Assembly (NCBI GenBank): GCA_016712415.1
Contig: JADJRC010000001.1
Span: 310,001 to 374,000 of the forward strand
Reading direction: 5' to 3'
Source: Lewinellaceae bacterium
Lineage (GTDB): Bacteria > Bacteroidota > Bacteroidia > Chitinophagales > Saprospiraceae
Length of the DNA stretch: 64,000 nt
The position numbers were made by a program, and so were the translations under genes. The notes under the pieces are model-generated. The model worked only from the letters and a program-made list of their open reading frames with translations. It was not told where the DNA came from and did no database searches. The first letter of the stretch is position 1. The number at the start of each line of letters is the position of its first letter. Below, in pieces: positions 38,661 to 47,453 of this stretch.

Positions 38661-39656
38661 ATGACTGATCTTAAAATACTTATCGTCGGTCTGGGCTCTA
38701 TCGGGCGCCGACATATGAAAAATCTATCCCGGCTGGGTGTCAAGAGGCTTGCAGCCCTAACTGCCGGGCATTGCACCCTTCCGCCCGATGACTTACCGCC
38801 CTATTTGTCGTTTTCCGGCATGGACGCCGCACTGGATTGGCGCCCCAATGCCATTTTTGTCTGCAACCCGACCGCCCTGCACTTAGACACTGCCCTGGAG
38901 GCCGTTCAGGCCGGGTGCCATATCTACCTGGAAAAACCGGTATCGCATACAATGGATGGCCTGTCTGATCTTGACGCCCTGGTGGAACAACAGGGCGTCA
39001 AATTACAGGTCGGGTTTCAATACCGCTACCACTTTGTTTTGCAGGAGATCAGAAAACGTATACAGGAAGGTCATATCGGCAAGGTTGTTTCGGCGCATGC
39101 ACACTGGGGCGAATACCTGCCGGGCTGGCACCCCTGGGAAGACTATCGTACAAGTTACAGCGCTCGCCGCGATCTCGGCGGGGGCGTCGTGCTGACGCTT
39201 TGCCACCCTTTCGATTATCTGCGCTGGATGTTGGGCGAAATAGAGGTGGTCCAGGCCCTTGGCGGACACCTGTCCGATATGGTCACCGATACTGAAGATA
39301 CTGCGCTGGTTGCTTTGCGTTTTGCAGAAGGCGCTATTGGTTCGGTTTATCTTGATTACGTATCGCGCCCACCCAAACATACCCTTCAGATTATCGGCGA
39401 CGACGGCCGTATCGAGTGGGATGCCGATTCGGGCGGAGCAAAAGTATATCGGGAGGGAGGCCGCGCTTTTGAAACAATCTCTCCGGGCCGGTTTTTCGAA
39501 CGCAATGAAATGTTTAGCGCAGCGGCAGCTGACTTTTTAAACGCCATTTATACAGACTGCCCGCCCGCCTGTACGCTAAGCGACGGTATAGCCGCCCTTA
39601 AAATCGCGCTTCAGGCCAGGGCCTTACTGGAACTCACGGCGCCCATACTGGCATAA
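38661..39656 (+). CDS. Gfo/Idh/MocA-family oxidoreductase
   Basis: 331 residues. The N-terminal Rossmann fold begins LKILIVGLGSIGRRHMKNL, and the EKP motif of the family is at IYLEKPVSH (about 92-100). The C-terminal alpha/beta domain ends with DGIAALKIALQARALLE. These enzymes oxidise or reduce sugar hydroxyls with NAD(P), for instance in UDP-ManNAcA or bacillosamine-type syntheses. In this cluster it likely modifies the precursor hexose or the nine-carbon product (inference). It follows the GT-B-like gene after 18 nt. Confidence 0.85.
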   Translation: MTDLKILIVGLGSIGRRHMKNLSRLGVKRLAALTAGHCTLPPDDLPPYLSFSGMDAALDWRPNAIFVCNPTALHLDTALEAVQAGCHIYLEKPVSHTMDGLSDLDALVEQQGVKLQVGFQYRYHFVLQEIRKRIQEGHIGKVVSAHAHWGEYLPGWHPWEDYRTSYSARRDLGGGVVLTLCHPFDYLRWMLGEIEVVQALGGHLSDMVTDTEDTALVALRFAEGAIGSVYLDYVSRPPKHTLQIIGDDGRIEWDADSGGAKVYREGGRAFETISPGRFFERNEMFSAAAADFLNAIYTDCPPACTLSDGIAALKIALQARALLELTAPILA

Positions 39657-39695
39657 CCTGCGAATGAATCCATCAATTTATCCGATCTGACAAGC

Positions 39696-40442
39696 ATGAG
39701 AGTATTGGCAATTATACCCGCCCGGGGAGGTTCAAAAGGTATTCCCGGGAAAAACATACGCCTTCTTGGAGACGCACCTCTTATTGCCTATAGTATTGCG
39801 GCAGCATTGCATTCGGAATATGTGGATAGAGTAGTCGTCTCTACAGACAGCGAAGCGATTGCTGCGGTTGCACTGGAATGGGGCGCCGAGGCGCCGTTTT
39901 TGCGCCCTCCGGAGATTGCCGGCGACGACACAACCGATCTCCCGGTATTCACACATGCTGTTGAATGGATGAAAGACCAGGAAGGTTATCGCGCTGATTT
40001 GATCGTACAACTCCGGCCCACATCGCCGCTTCGACCGCCGGATTTAATAGACCGGGCGGTCGACATTATGCTGGGCAACCCTGATGCCGACAGCGTTCGC
40101 TGCGTTACCCCATCCGGACAGAATCCATGGAAAATGTGGCGTATTGCCGGCGACCGACTGGACCCGCTGCTGACCTCAGACCTGCACGAACCATACAATA
40201 TGCCGCGTCAGGCGCTGCCCGATACGTTCTGGCAAACCGGTCATGTGGAAGTGATTCGGTATGAAACGCTGGTGCACAAAAACAGTATGACAGGCGAAGT
40301 GATTTTACCCTGTATTGTCCCAACAGAATACGCAGTTGACCTGGATAACCTGTACCAGTGGTCTTTTGTGGAGTACACCCTGCGACACGCGGGACTACCG
40401 CTGGTGCTGCCGGATAAAATGCCGGCAATATTCCCCGTTTAG
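39696..40442 (+). CDS. neuA: Acylneuraminate (CMP-nonulosonate) cytidylyltransferase
   Basis: 248 residues. The nucleotide-binding start AIIPARGGSKGIPGKNIRLL is diagnostic of CMP-sialic acid/CMP-KDO type synthetases. Further family motifs are VVVSTDSEAIA, QLRPTSPLRPP and the C-terminal PTEYAVDLDN. The enzyme activates the nonulosonic acid with CTP to the CMP-sugar used by transferases. It belongs to the NeuA single-domain class; no fused hydrolase domain is present. It lies 39 nt after the oxidoreductase gene. Confidence 0.92.
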   Translation: MRVLAIIPARGGSKGIPGKNIRLLGDAPLIAYSIAAALHSEYVDRVVVSTDSEAIAAVALEWGAEAPFLRPPEIAGDDTTDLPVFTHAVEWMKDQEGYRADLIVQLRPTSPLRPPDLIDRAVDIMLGNPDADSVRCVTPSGQNPWKMWRIAGDRLDPLLTSDLHEPYNMPRQALPDTFWQTGHVEVIRYETLVHKNSMTGEVILPCIVPTEYAVDLDNLYQWSFVEYTLRHAGLPLVLPDKMPAIFPV

Positions 40443-40480
40443 ACCGTATTGCATTACCGTATCTGAAAACACAGCAACCT

Positions 40481-41338
40481 ATGAACCATCAAAGCGCTGT
40501 CCGCGATCAGTTTTTTAAGGATGGATACGCCTTGCTGCGCTCGCCGTTTTCCCGCGATGAAATTGATTTTTATATTTCGCAGTTGGCCAAACTGTCGGTA
40601 GGAAGAGGCCCAAAATGGACGCTGCCCGACGGCGTGTGTCAGCATCCGCTCTTTTGGGATGTAATCTTCAACCCGCATATCCTGGCTTCGGTGCGTCAAC
40701 TGTTAGGCCAGAATGTGCAATTTCTTCAGCACAACGATCTGCATGCAGGCTTTTCATCATTCCACTGGCACCGCGACAGCGTATGCCGAAGTTTCGGCAA
40801 AGGGCCCGACTGGGACGAGCGTGCAGAACCGTACCGCCTGGTTCGGGTGGGTGTATATTTACAGGAGCCCTGGGGAGGGTTCAGGCTCGGCCTGATCAGG
40901 GGTTCACACCGCCCTGATCTGTACATGAGCGATGCAGAGCGCGATTTTATCGAGCGTAAAACCGGAGGTCTGACCAAGGCCCTCACGCTGGCGGGCAGAA
41001 GGGACCCGCTTGAAGACCGTGCCGACTGGGTAGCGCCCGAGCCGGGCGACTGTATCATCTTTGATCCGCGCATCATCCATACCGGGAGCGTTTTCAAAGG
41101 GACAAAATACTCTTTTTTTATTGCCTATGGAGTAGATAACAACCATTTCAGGAATCATTTTAACTATTACCGACACCTGCGCGGCGACCTGAACTACGCC
41201 GCTTTACACCCGGATCTGGTCGATCGGCTACAGGCCGCCGGTCTGTATGCGTCGGAAGAAGCCACAGCGCTGGAAACCATTGAGGGCGCTTGGCTACCTT
41301 CTAAAGTGTTCACCGTTTTGGCCCGTCCGTTTAAATAA
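40481..41338 (+). CDS. Phytanoyl-CoA dioxygenase (PhyH)-family protein
   Basis: 285 residues of the Fe(II)/2-oxoglutarate double-stranded beta-helix type. The facial triad is visible: HWHRD with His97 and Asp99, and the distal His200 in RIIHTGSVFKG, followed by a basic residue for 2-oxoglutarate. In the cluster it could hydroxylate the sugar, its acyl group or a lipid carrier (inference). PhyH genes occur in several surface-glycan clusters. Alternative: a stand-alone dioxygenase merely adjacent. It starts 38 nt after neuA. Confidence 0.8.
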   Translation: MNHQSAVRDQFFKDGYALLRSPFSRDEIDFYISQLAKLSVGRGPKWTLPDGVCQHPLFWDVIFNPHILASVRQLLGQNVQFLQHNDLHAGFSSFHWHRDSVCRSFGKGPDWDERAEPYRLVRVGVYLQEPWGGFRLGLIRGSHRPDLYMSDAERDFIERKTGGLTKALTLAGRRDPLEDRADWVAPEPGDCIIFDPRIIHTGSVFKGTKYSFFIAYGVDNNHFRNHFNYYRHLRGDLNYAALHPDLVDRLQAAGLYASEEATALETIEGAWLPSKVFTVLARPFK

Positions 41339-41373
41339 CCAAGTGCTTTTTCGCTCGATCCCTAAGGTGTACC

Positions 41374-42382
41374 ATGGACGATCAGTTAAAGGCGTTGCGC
41401 CAATTTTTCAGCATCAATCGCTTGATTGGAAAATTGCTTCCGGTCGTTTGCCTGGGGGTTTTGGCCAACCTTGTTATTGCATGGTTTGCAATGGACAGGC
41501 AAATCGCTTTCGACCTCCCGGCGTTTTCCTGGAAATATCTACTTGTAGCGGCACTACTGTCTCTTCTACCCTGGTTTTGGCATGCAGTGCGGTTGGCTGT
41601 CTGGTCGCGTTTTTTGGCATCAGAATTCTGGGTGTCGATCTGCTTCGTATCGTTGTCGCGACGGATGTGGGTGGCGCGGTTACGCCGACTGCCGTAGGTG
41701 GCGCTCCCGTGAAATTGGCCATGCTAATTCAGCAGGGCTACAGCCCCGGCAAGCTGTGACACTTACGTTGCTGGGAAACTTCGAAGACGTGCTTTTTTTT
41801 ACAATCGCTATTCCGATTTCGCTTTTGCTGACTCGCCCTTGGGAGCATCCTATCTGGATGCGGGCAGTTGTTTTATGGAACGACAATAGTGGTGTGGCTG
41901 CGATCATCGTGTCTATGCTCGCGCTGCTACTCTATCTGTTTTCGCGATCGGCCCTTTGCAAGCGTATTGGGGTAAAAGCCTTGCCGTGGTGGCGACAAAC
42001 GGGCACAGAATTCAGCGAAGCAGCGCGCCTGATTCTTTCCAAAGGTCGTCGCCCCTTTTTTCTGAGTATGTTTGTTTTGATGCTTCAATGGAGCACCCGC
42101 TTTTCCATATTGATCGCCGTGCTGTTGGCGCTGGGCCTGCCTAATGACCTGCTGCATATTTTTTTATTGCAGTGGATGGTTTTCATAGCCATGCTGTTTG
42201 TACCCACCCCCGGTGCGGCTGGTGGCGCGGAGGCAGCTTTTTTTCTCGTTTTTGGCAAAATGATCCCGGGTGGTATCATTGGGATAGTGCTCGCAGGCTG
42301 GCGTTTTCTGACTTATTATTTTATGCTGCTGGCCGGCGTGGCGATACTTTGGGCGACGCGGGAGCGAAAGGCCGCCTTGTAG
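41374..42382 (+). CDS. Flippase-like (LPG-synthase TM / UPF0104) membrane protein, two frameshifts
   Basis: Three overlapping frames join into about 336 residues. One T is missing in the T6 run 41610-41615 (restores SRFFGIRILGVDLLR) and one G near 41753 (restores PGKAVTLTLLGNFED). The protein has seven to eight TM helices and the family motif TPTAVGGAPVKLAM in place of the usual P-G-G-x-G pattern, plus PTPGAAGGAEAAF later. Members of this family include lipid flippases and MprF-type transmembrane domains. At the end of the glycan cluster it may assist lipid-linked precursors (inference). Confidence 0.7.
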
Positions 42383-42401
42383 CCGGACTGCTCAGTATCT
42401 T

Positions 42402-43157
42402 TCAACCGAAGTTGCCGGATACATAGTTTCGGGTTAATTCCTGCTTCGGGTGGTGAAAAATATCTCGGGTGGGGCCATGCTCAACCAGATCGCCGAGGTA
42501 CATAAAAGCCGTAAAATCAGCTACCCGAAGCGCCTGCTGCATATTGTGTGTTACTATGATAATACAATATTGTTCGCGCAACCGGATGATAAGTTGCTCG
42601 ATCTTGTTTGTACTGATTGGATCGAGTGCGGAGCAAGGCTCATCCATGAGCAATACCTCCGGTTCGATGGCGATGGCTCGTGCAATACAAAGGCGTTGTT
42701 GCTGACCGCCGGATAGTTCCAGGGCTGGTTTATCGAGTTGATCGCATACCTCATCCCAGAGGAAACTTTGCCGGAGCGCGTTTTCTACCCGTTCACGGAT
42801 TTGATCGGGATGCTTATGTCCGTTTATCCTCAAGCCGAAAGCCACGTTGTCAAATATTGATTTGGGAAACGGATTTGGTTTTTGAAACACCATTCCAATG
42901 TTGCGCCGGATGGCGGTGACGTTCTGCTTTTTGCCCAGAATGTTTTTTCCGTTCAAGAGTATATGTCCTTTCAGGTGCGCATCCGGGTGCAAGTCGTGCA
43001 TGCGGTTCAGGCTGCGCAGAAGGGTGCTCTTTCCGCAGCCTGAAGGTCCGATAAGTGCTGTGACGGCATTGTCGGGTATGGCGAGCGAGATGCCCTTCAG
43101 GATTTCTTTTTTCCCGAAATGCAGGTGCAGGCTGCGTATGTCGAGTTTTATTTTCAT
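42402..43157 (-). CDS. pstB: Phosphate ABC transporter ATPase PstB
   Basis: 251 residues. Walker A is GPSGCGKSTLL, the signature is LSGGQQQRLCIARA, Walker B is VLLMDEPCSALDP, and HNMQQALRV carries the H-loop; residues around LNRMHDLHPDA and the PNPFPKSIFDN Q-loop are typical of PstB. The protein powers high-affinity phosphate uptake with PstA and PstC. It is the last gene of the operon, 21 bp after pstA, and converges with the flippase-like gene. No phoU follows, unlike in many operons. Confidence 0.93.
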   Translation of the reverse strand: MKIKLDIRSLHLHFGKKEILKGISLAIPDNAVTALIGPSGCGKSTLLRSLNRMHDLHPDAHLKGHILLNGKNILGKKQNVTAIRRNIGMVFQKPNPFPKSIFDNVAFGLRINGHKHPDQIRERVENALRQSFLWDEVCDQLDKPALELSGGQQQRLCIARAIAIEPEVLLMDEPCSALDPISTNKIEQLIIRLREQYCIIIVTHNMQQALRVADFTAFMYLGDLVEHGPTRDIFHHPKQELTRNYVSGNFG

Positions 43158-43178
43158 GCCGGTAGCAATCGTTATCTG

Positions 43179-44003
43179 TCAAATGATGTGGCGGCGGTAA
43201 TGTGCCCGCAAGAAAAAAGCCATCAGGTTGAGCGCCAATACCAGGCTCAGCAATACAAGTGCAGCGCCATAGGCCAATGGCCTTACTTCTTGAATGGCAT
43301 GATGTTGGGTCGACAGGATGAACAAATGGTAGGGCAATGCCATGAATTCATCGCGAACTGAAACGGGTAGATAGCGCTGGTAAAAAGCGACGCCAGTAAA
43401 AAGAATGGGCGCTGTTTCGCCGGCTGCTCGTGAAAGTCCAAGCAACGATCCGGTAACAATACCTGGTATGGCCGAGGGCAATACCACCGAACGGATTGAT
43501 TGCCAGTGTGTGGCCCCCAACGCTAAGGCGCCCTCCCGATATTGGAGCGGCACATTACGCAGGGCCTCCTCACTGGTTGCAACAACGTAAGGCAGCGTCA
43601 GTAGTCCCAGCGTCAGGCCTGAAGCCAGGAGGGAAGGGCCAAAGCCAAAACCCTCTACAAATATCGCCAGGCCAAACAAACCGTATATAATACTTGGTAT
43701 GCCGGCCAGGTTCCGAATGGCAGCCCTGATAAGGCGTGTGCTCCTCGTGTCATGCGCATATTCGTTCAAATAGATTGCCGTAGCCACACCAAACGGCACG
43801 GCAAAAAGTGCAGTGATCAGCGTTACGTATACCGTTCCGACTATTGCGGGCATTATACCCCCTTCGGTCATGCCTTTGCGGGGTGCGCTGAGCAGGAACT
43901 CCCACGACAACGCACTTATTCCTTTGGTATAAATATCCCAAAAAATAAAGCCGAACAGGGTTAAGACGCACAGGGTACATAGCAATAGCCAACGCATGGT
44001 CAC
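43179..44003 (-). CDS. pstA: Phosphate ABC transporter permease PstA
   Basis: 274 residues, six TM helices. The binding-protein-dependent permease EAA-like loop is EEALRNVPLQYREGALALGATHWQS with LPSAIPGIVTGSLLGLSRAAGETAP after it, as in PstA. The N-terminus reads MRWLLLCTLCVLTLFGFI. It starts directly at the stop codon of pstC (one base between), showing a translationally coupled operon. Confidence 0.92.
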   Translation of the reverse strand: MTMRWLLLCTLCVLTLFGFIFWDIYTKGISALSWEFLLSAPRKGMTEGGIMPAIVGTVYVTLITALFAVPFGVATAIYLNEYAHDTRSTRLIRAAIRNLAGIPSIIYGLFGLAIFVEGFGFGPSLLASGLTLGLLTLPYVVATSEEALRNVPLQYREGALALGATHWQSIRSVVLPSAIPGIVTGSLLGLSRAAGETAPILFTGVAFYQRYLPVSVRDEFMALPYHLFILSTQHHAIQEVRPLAYGAALVLLSLVLALNLMAFFLRAHYRRHII

Positions 44004-44888
44004 TCAGATTTTATACCGAAAGCGGCGCGCAACTTTTTCAGAAACAATATTGACAGAAAGGCTCATGATAAACAAAACTGCGCCCAGAGCGAACAAGGCG
44101 AAATAGTGGGTTGTTCCCTGCGCGGTCTCTCCCAATTCGATCGCGATTGCGGCGGTAATGGTACGTACCGGGTCAAAAAAACTGCCCGGGAAAGCAGCTG
44201 CGTTTCCCGTCGCCATAAGTACGGTCATGGTTTCCCCCAGTGCACGTCCCAGGCCAAGCATTACGGCTGTCAATATCCCCGACATCGCTGCCGGCAAGGT
44301 CACCCGCCACAGTGTCGATTGCCGGGAAGCGCCAAGGGCATATGATGCTTCGCGAAAAGCCTGCGGTACTCCCCTGATGGATTCTTCTGCCACGATAATG
44401 ATGGTTGGCAGGGCCATCAAGGCCAGCAGGAATGCGCCATTCATGGCGTTTAAGCCGTTGTTTAGCCCAAAAATACGCGCTATGGAAGGCGCAACAAGGG
44501 TAATGCCGGCAAAACCGATCGCTACCGAAGGTACACCGGCAAACAGTTCAATGACGGGCCTGACAAAACGGTATACGCCAAGCGGGGCAAATTCTGCCAG
44601 GTAGGCGGCCGTTCCAATACCTAAGGGTATGGCAACCGCCATCGCGCCGAAAGTGACCAGCAGCGTACTAACCAGTAGGGGCAAAATACCGAATCTGGGC
44701 ACTTCATATGCCGCGGGATTCCAGGCTGTGCCGAACAAAAAGGCATCGGGCCGGACGGATGAAAATATCCTGGCGCCATTGTACAACAGCATGGCGAATA
44801 TGCCCAGTAACACCAGCACCGATATCCATCCGGCAGCGCTGAAGACAACAGTGGCAACCCGGTCGCTTTGATGTGGCGTGATCCTCAT
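44004..44888 (-). CDS. pstC: Phosphate ABC transporter permease PstC
   Basis: 294 residues, six TM helices. The cytoplasmic loop EESIRGVPQAFREASYALGASRQSTLWRVTLPAAMSGIL carries the EAA-type motif, with GRALGETMTVLMATGN next. The long periplasmic stretch between helices 1 and 2 (SVRPDAFLFGTAWNPA) is usual for PstC. It lies 6 bp after pstS and abuts pstA. Confidence 0.92.
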   Translation of the reverse strand: MRITPHQSDRVATVVFSAAGWISVLVLLGIFAMLLYNGARIFSSVRPDAFLFGTAWNPAAYEVPRFGILPLLVSTLLVTFGAMAVAIPLGIGTAAYLAEFAPLGVYRFVRPVIELFAGVPSVAIGFAGITLVAPSIARIFGLNNGLNAMNGAFLLALMALPTIIIVAEESIRGVPQAFREASYALGASRQSTLWRVTLPAAMSGILTAVMLGLGRALGETMTVLMATGNAAAFPGSFFDPVRTITAAIAIELGETAQGTTHYFALFALGAVLFIMSLSVNIVSEKVARRFRYKI

Positions 44889-44894
44889 GGCCTG

Positions 44895-45803
44895 TCATTT
44901 TGAAACCATTTCAACGTTCATTAATTTCATATCTTCGGCATACTGCTGCTCACTGATCGGGTAATAGCCGTTTTCCCGGACGATCTTTTGACCTTTTTCG
45001 CCAATGCTATAAAGTAAAAAGTCGAGCAGGCGCCCGTTGGGCTCGCCATCAATAAACTGGTAAAGGGGGCGGATAACAGGATAATGGCCGCTCAGTATTT
45101 GGGCCTCATCAAGTGGCGAGTAGGCCGGCCCCCCTTTCTTTTCACTGATCTTGAGTACCTTGATATTTGCCGGGAGTTGCCCTTCTTTTGTCGAGAGGTA
45201 ACCGACGCCCACATAACCGATACCGGCAGGGTCTGTGGAAATGGCCTCAACGATCTGGGCGGTGCCATTCATTTGTTTTAAGGCCGGCGTGTAATCGGCG
45301 CCGAGCAATTTTTCCCGGAAAAACAGAAAGGTCCCGGAATTGCTTTGACGTCCGTACAGGGAGAATGCCACCGAATCCCCGCCTACGGCTGCCCAACTGT
45401 TCAGGTCGCCCCTGAAAATACGCCCAAGTTCGCCCATGGTCAGACTGTCTGTAGGGTTACTTTTATTCACGACAATTGCCAGGGCATCCATGGCGAAAAC
45501 CAGCGGCAGGGGCCGTATGCCATATGAACGGGCCATGGCAAGCTCGCTTGCTGTCATCGGCCGGGAGGCGTTAGCGATGTGCGTTTTACCACTTAGCAGC
45601 GCTGCAATACCCGTACCCGAACCGCCGCCAGTAACGGCGATCGATACATTCGGTTCCTTTTCCATATAGGTTTCTGCAAGTACCAGCGCAACATTTACTT
45701 CTGTGTCGGAGCCTTTTATAATTATTTGCTCTACTCCGTTGCTGCTACTGTAACAGCCCCAACAAAAAGGAAACAACCACACCCAACAGAGGACTTTTGC
45801 CAT
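44895..45803 (-). CDS. pstS: Phosphate-binding lipoprotein PstS
   Basis: 302 residues. A lipobox (FPFCWGC, Cys about 17) follows a short hydrophobic leader, so the protein is a lipoprotein. The phosphate-binding P-loop-like segment is KGSDTEVNVALVLAE, with TGGGSGTGIAALLSG and ANASRPM as in PstS-like binding proteins. GRQSNSGTFLFF carries the second anion-contacting loop. It captures phosphate in the periplasm for PstC/PstA. It is the first gene of the operon, with a candidate -7 box 20 nt before the ATG. Confidence 0.9.
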   Translation of the reverse strand: MAKVLCWVWLFPFCWGCYSSSNGVEQIIIKGSDTEVNVALVLAETYMEKEPNVSIAVTGGGSGTGIAALLSGKTHIANASRPMTASELAMARSYGIRPLPLVFAMDALAIVVNKSNPTDSLTMGELGRIFRGDLNSWAAVGGDSVAFSLYGRQSNSGTFLFFREKLLGADYTPALKQMNGTAQIVEAISTDPAGIGYVGVGYLSTKEGQLPANIKVLKISEKKGGPAYSPLDEAQILSGHYPVIRPLYQFIDGEPNGRLLDFLLYSIGEKGQKIVRENGYYPISEQQYAEDMKLMNVEMVSK

Positions 45804-45822
45804 TTAGCATTTTTTTTTCGCT

Positions 45823-45830
45823 CAAAAATA
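45823..45830 (-). promoter_or_regulatory. Candidate -7 box of the pst operon
   Basis: TATTTTTG on the minus strand matches TAnnTTTG, about 20 nt before the pstS ATG at 45803. No TTTG -33 element was seen at the proper distance, so it may need an activator. Confidence 0.3.
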
Positions 45831-45914
45831 ACATGGCCCTCCTGCCGGCTTGTTAAGCCAGGATTAAGTTTGCATGCATGGGACAGTGATTAAGATCAAT
45901 CCCCAAACTGACCA

Positions 45915-46868
45915 CTATCGGGCTTTCGATGCAAGGTTGGCAGCAGGCTCAACCAACCGGTCCCGGGAGATTGCGGTGCTGTCCTGTCCTGCTTGCTTGA
46001 CCCTGCCGTTCGTTCTGGTTGCAAAAAATACCCCGGCGCCTTTCAGATCATCTATGCTTATAAAATCTACTCCCGCATCGAGGAGGGTCGCCCAGACATC
46101 GGGAACGTCTGGCGTCGCCCAAAAGCGGAGCTTTTTCCCCTGCCGGTGGGCATCTTCAGCATAGCCTTTTAATTTTTCTTTTTCCCGCCCGGACATGGAG
46201 CCCTTCCCGCGCCACCTGAAGTGTTTCCTAAAATTGTCGCTGATAACCGGCATCAGGTCTGATGCAATGGGGGTGTATAAGTCCGGTAACCGACCATCCA
46301 CTGCCATTACCTCTTCCGGATCATTCAATATTTTTGGAATGGCGCGATTCCCGGAGATAAAAACCCGGAAATACGGGTTACACTGAAAACCTGGGTATTG
46401 CAGCAACTGTCTGCGCAATTCGGTGTAGGTGGCCGATGCGTCAGTTTTGACATCGACCATCAGGAAAAAAGTGCCGTTGTATCCGGGATAAACCCTGCCG
46501 CCCTGACGGGTAATCAGCCCATGCAGCGGCTCCAGGTATGTTTCCCGGAGCGTTCGGGCTGGAAACAACTGCGGCAGCCAATGTCCAAGGTATAATTCGC
46601 CACCGACAAGGTGTACGTCTGCTTCCACACTGACGAACCCCTGGGATAAGGCGTCCAGAAGCGGTTGGTCGTGCAAATAATCGTTGTGCGCGTGTGCGTT
46701 GGGAAGGGCGACGGCGGCGGACTCCGGCTCGTCGTTTTCTGGCGAATAACCGGTTGCCCAGTCACTCGGAAAAGTGGGAAACAAAAGGAGCAGGATCGAA
46801 CCTTGCCATAAATGCCTGATCCTGCGGCGTTCCGGGCCGTTTGACGATGGCTGGTTTTCGTTTTGCAT
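45915..46868 (-). CDS. PI-PLC/glycerophosphodiester phosphodiesterase-like protein
   Basis: About 317 residues from ATG 46868, with an N-terminal hydrophobic segment (GSILLLLFPTFP) that is probably a membrane anchor or a poor signal peptide. The catalytic start motif NAHAHNDYLHDQPLLDAL (HAHNDY) and VEADVHLVGG (metal-binding Glu/Asp) mark the PI-PLC/GDPD TIM-barrel family of Bacteroidota. The late motif DFISIDDLKG lies near the C-terminus. It probably frees phosphate or head groups from phosphodiesters outside the cytoplasm. It sits upstream of pstS on the same strand, 111 bp apart, which suggests a shared role in phosphate supply (inference). Confidence 0.8.
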   Translation of the reverse strand: MQNENQPSSNGPERRRIRHLWQGSILLLLFPTFPSDWATGYSPENDEPESAAVALPNAHAHNDYLHDQPLLDALSQGFVSVEADVHLVGGELYLGHWLPQLFPARTLRETYLEPLHGLITRQGGRVYPGYNGTFFLMVDVKTDASATYTELRRQLLQYPGFQCNPYFRVFISGNRAIPKILNDPEEVMAVDGRLPDLYTPIASDLMPVISDNFRKHFRWRGKGSMSGREKEKLKGYAEDAHRQGKKLRFWATPDVPDVWATLLDAGVDFISIDDLKGAGVFFATRTNGRVKQAGQDSTAISRDRLVEPAANLASKAR

Positions 46869-46948
46869 GAGGAGTTTCCCGTTTTGGGCAAAAAATAATT
46901 CCCTTACTAATTTCCCCATAAAGGACGAAACGACGCGTTACGTCAGAA

Positions 46949-47092
46949 TTAACTTAAAATCAAGTATTTGTGAAAGAATGTTTCGTAATGTAACGCAGTT
47001 CCGACCATCCTGTCCTGGATATCTTCTACACTGTCGTAAATCGCTTCCTTTTCTTCCTGGGCATGTTGCCCGATTAATCCCGCAATGGCCAT
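46949..47092 (-). CDS. Possible small protein of 47 residues
   Basis: Minus-strand frame from ATG 47092 (MAIAGLIGQHAQEEKEAIYD ... FHKYLILS). A hydrophobic N-end is followed by an amphipathic charged helix. The frame stays open about 90 nt further upstream to a stop near 47180 without another ATG. No family and no ribosome-binding evidence, so it may be chance. Confidence 0.25.
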   Translation of the reverse strand: MAIAGLIGQHAQEEKEAIYDSVEDIQDRMVGTALHYETFFHKYLILS

Positions 47093-47453
47093 GATGATGG
47101 CAATGATCGTGGTGTTGTGGATGGTGTGGAACGGAGAGAAGGCGTCAATCTTGTTGACCGGCAGGGGTCTTCAGACGGTTTCTTACACTTTCCGAAAGGC
47201 ATCTGCACCCCGCAACAAGCGGCGCGGGGAAACGCCGGTTGCTGCCATTGGGTGTCGAGTGACCGTTTTCATGTGGTCTCCGGTTCCCGGGGAAGAATTG
47301 TTACACAAAGGTGGTGACAGCACGGCTGGTCCCCTTGTAAATTCGTTGCAATTACTGGTAAATTCGTTGCATGAAGCAAAAAAAGCCGGCTTGCCTTTCA
47401 GCAGATGATGGCTGAAGGCGCTTTGGTAATTCAATGCAGTTGCGCGGCCGGTA
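47093..47453. other. Gene-free stretch
   Basis: No supported gene. Around 47338-47371 the word TAAATTCGTTGCA occurs twice, 22 bp apart. Small ORFs on both strands have no family-like features. Confidence 0.5.

Noticed and set aside
47085..47408. 107-residue plus-strand ORF in the gap
   Set aside because: Low-complexity Met-rich start and no family pattern. It overlaps a different minus-strand frame that is equally weak.
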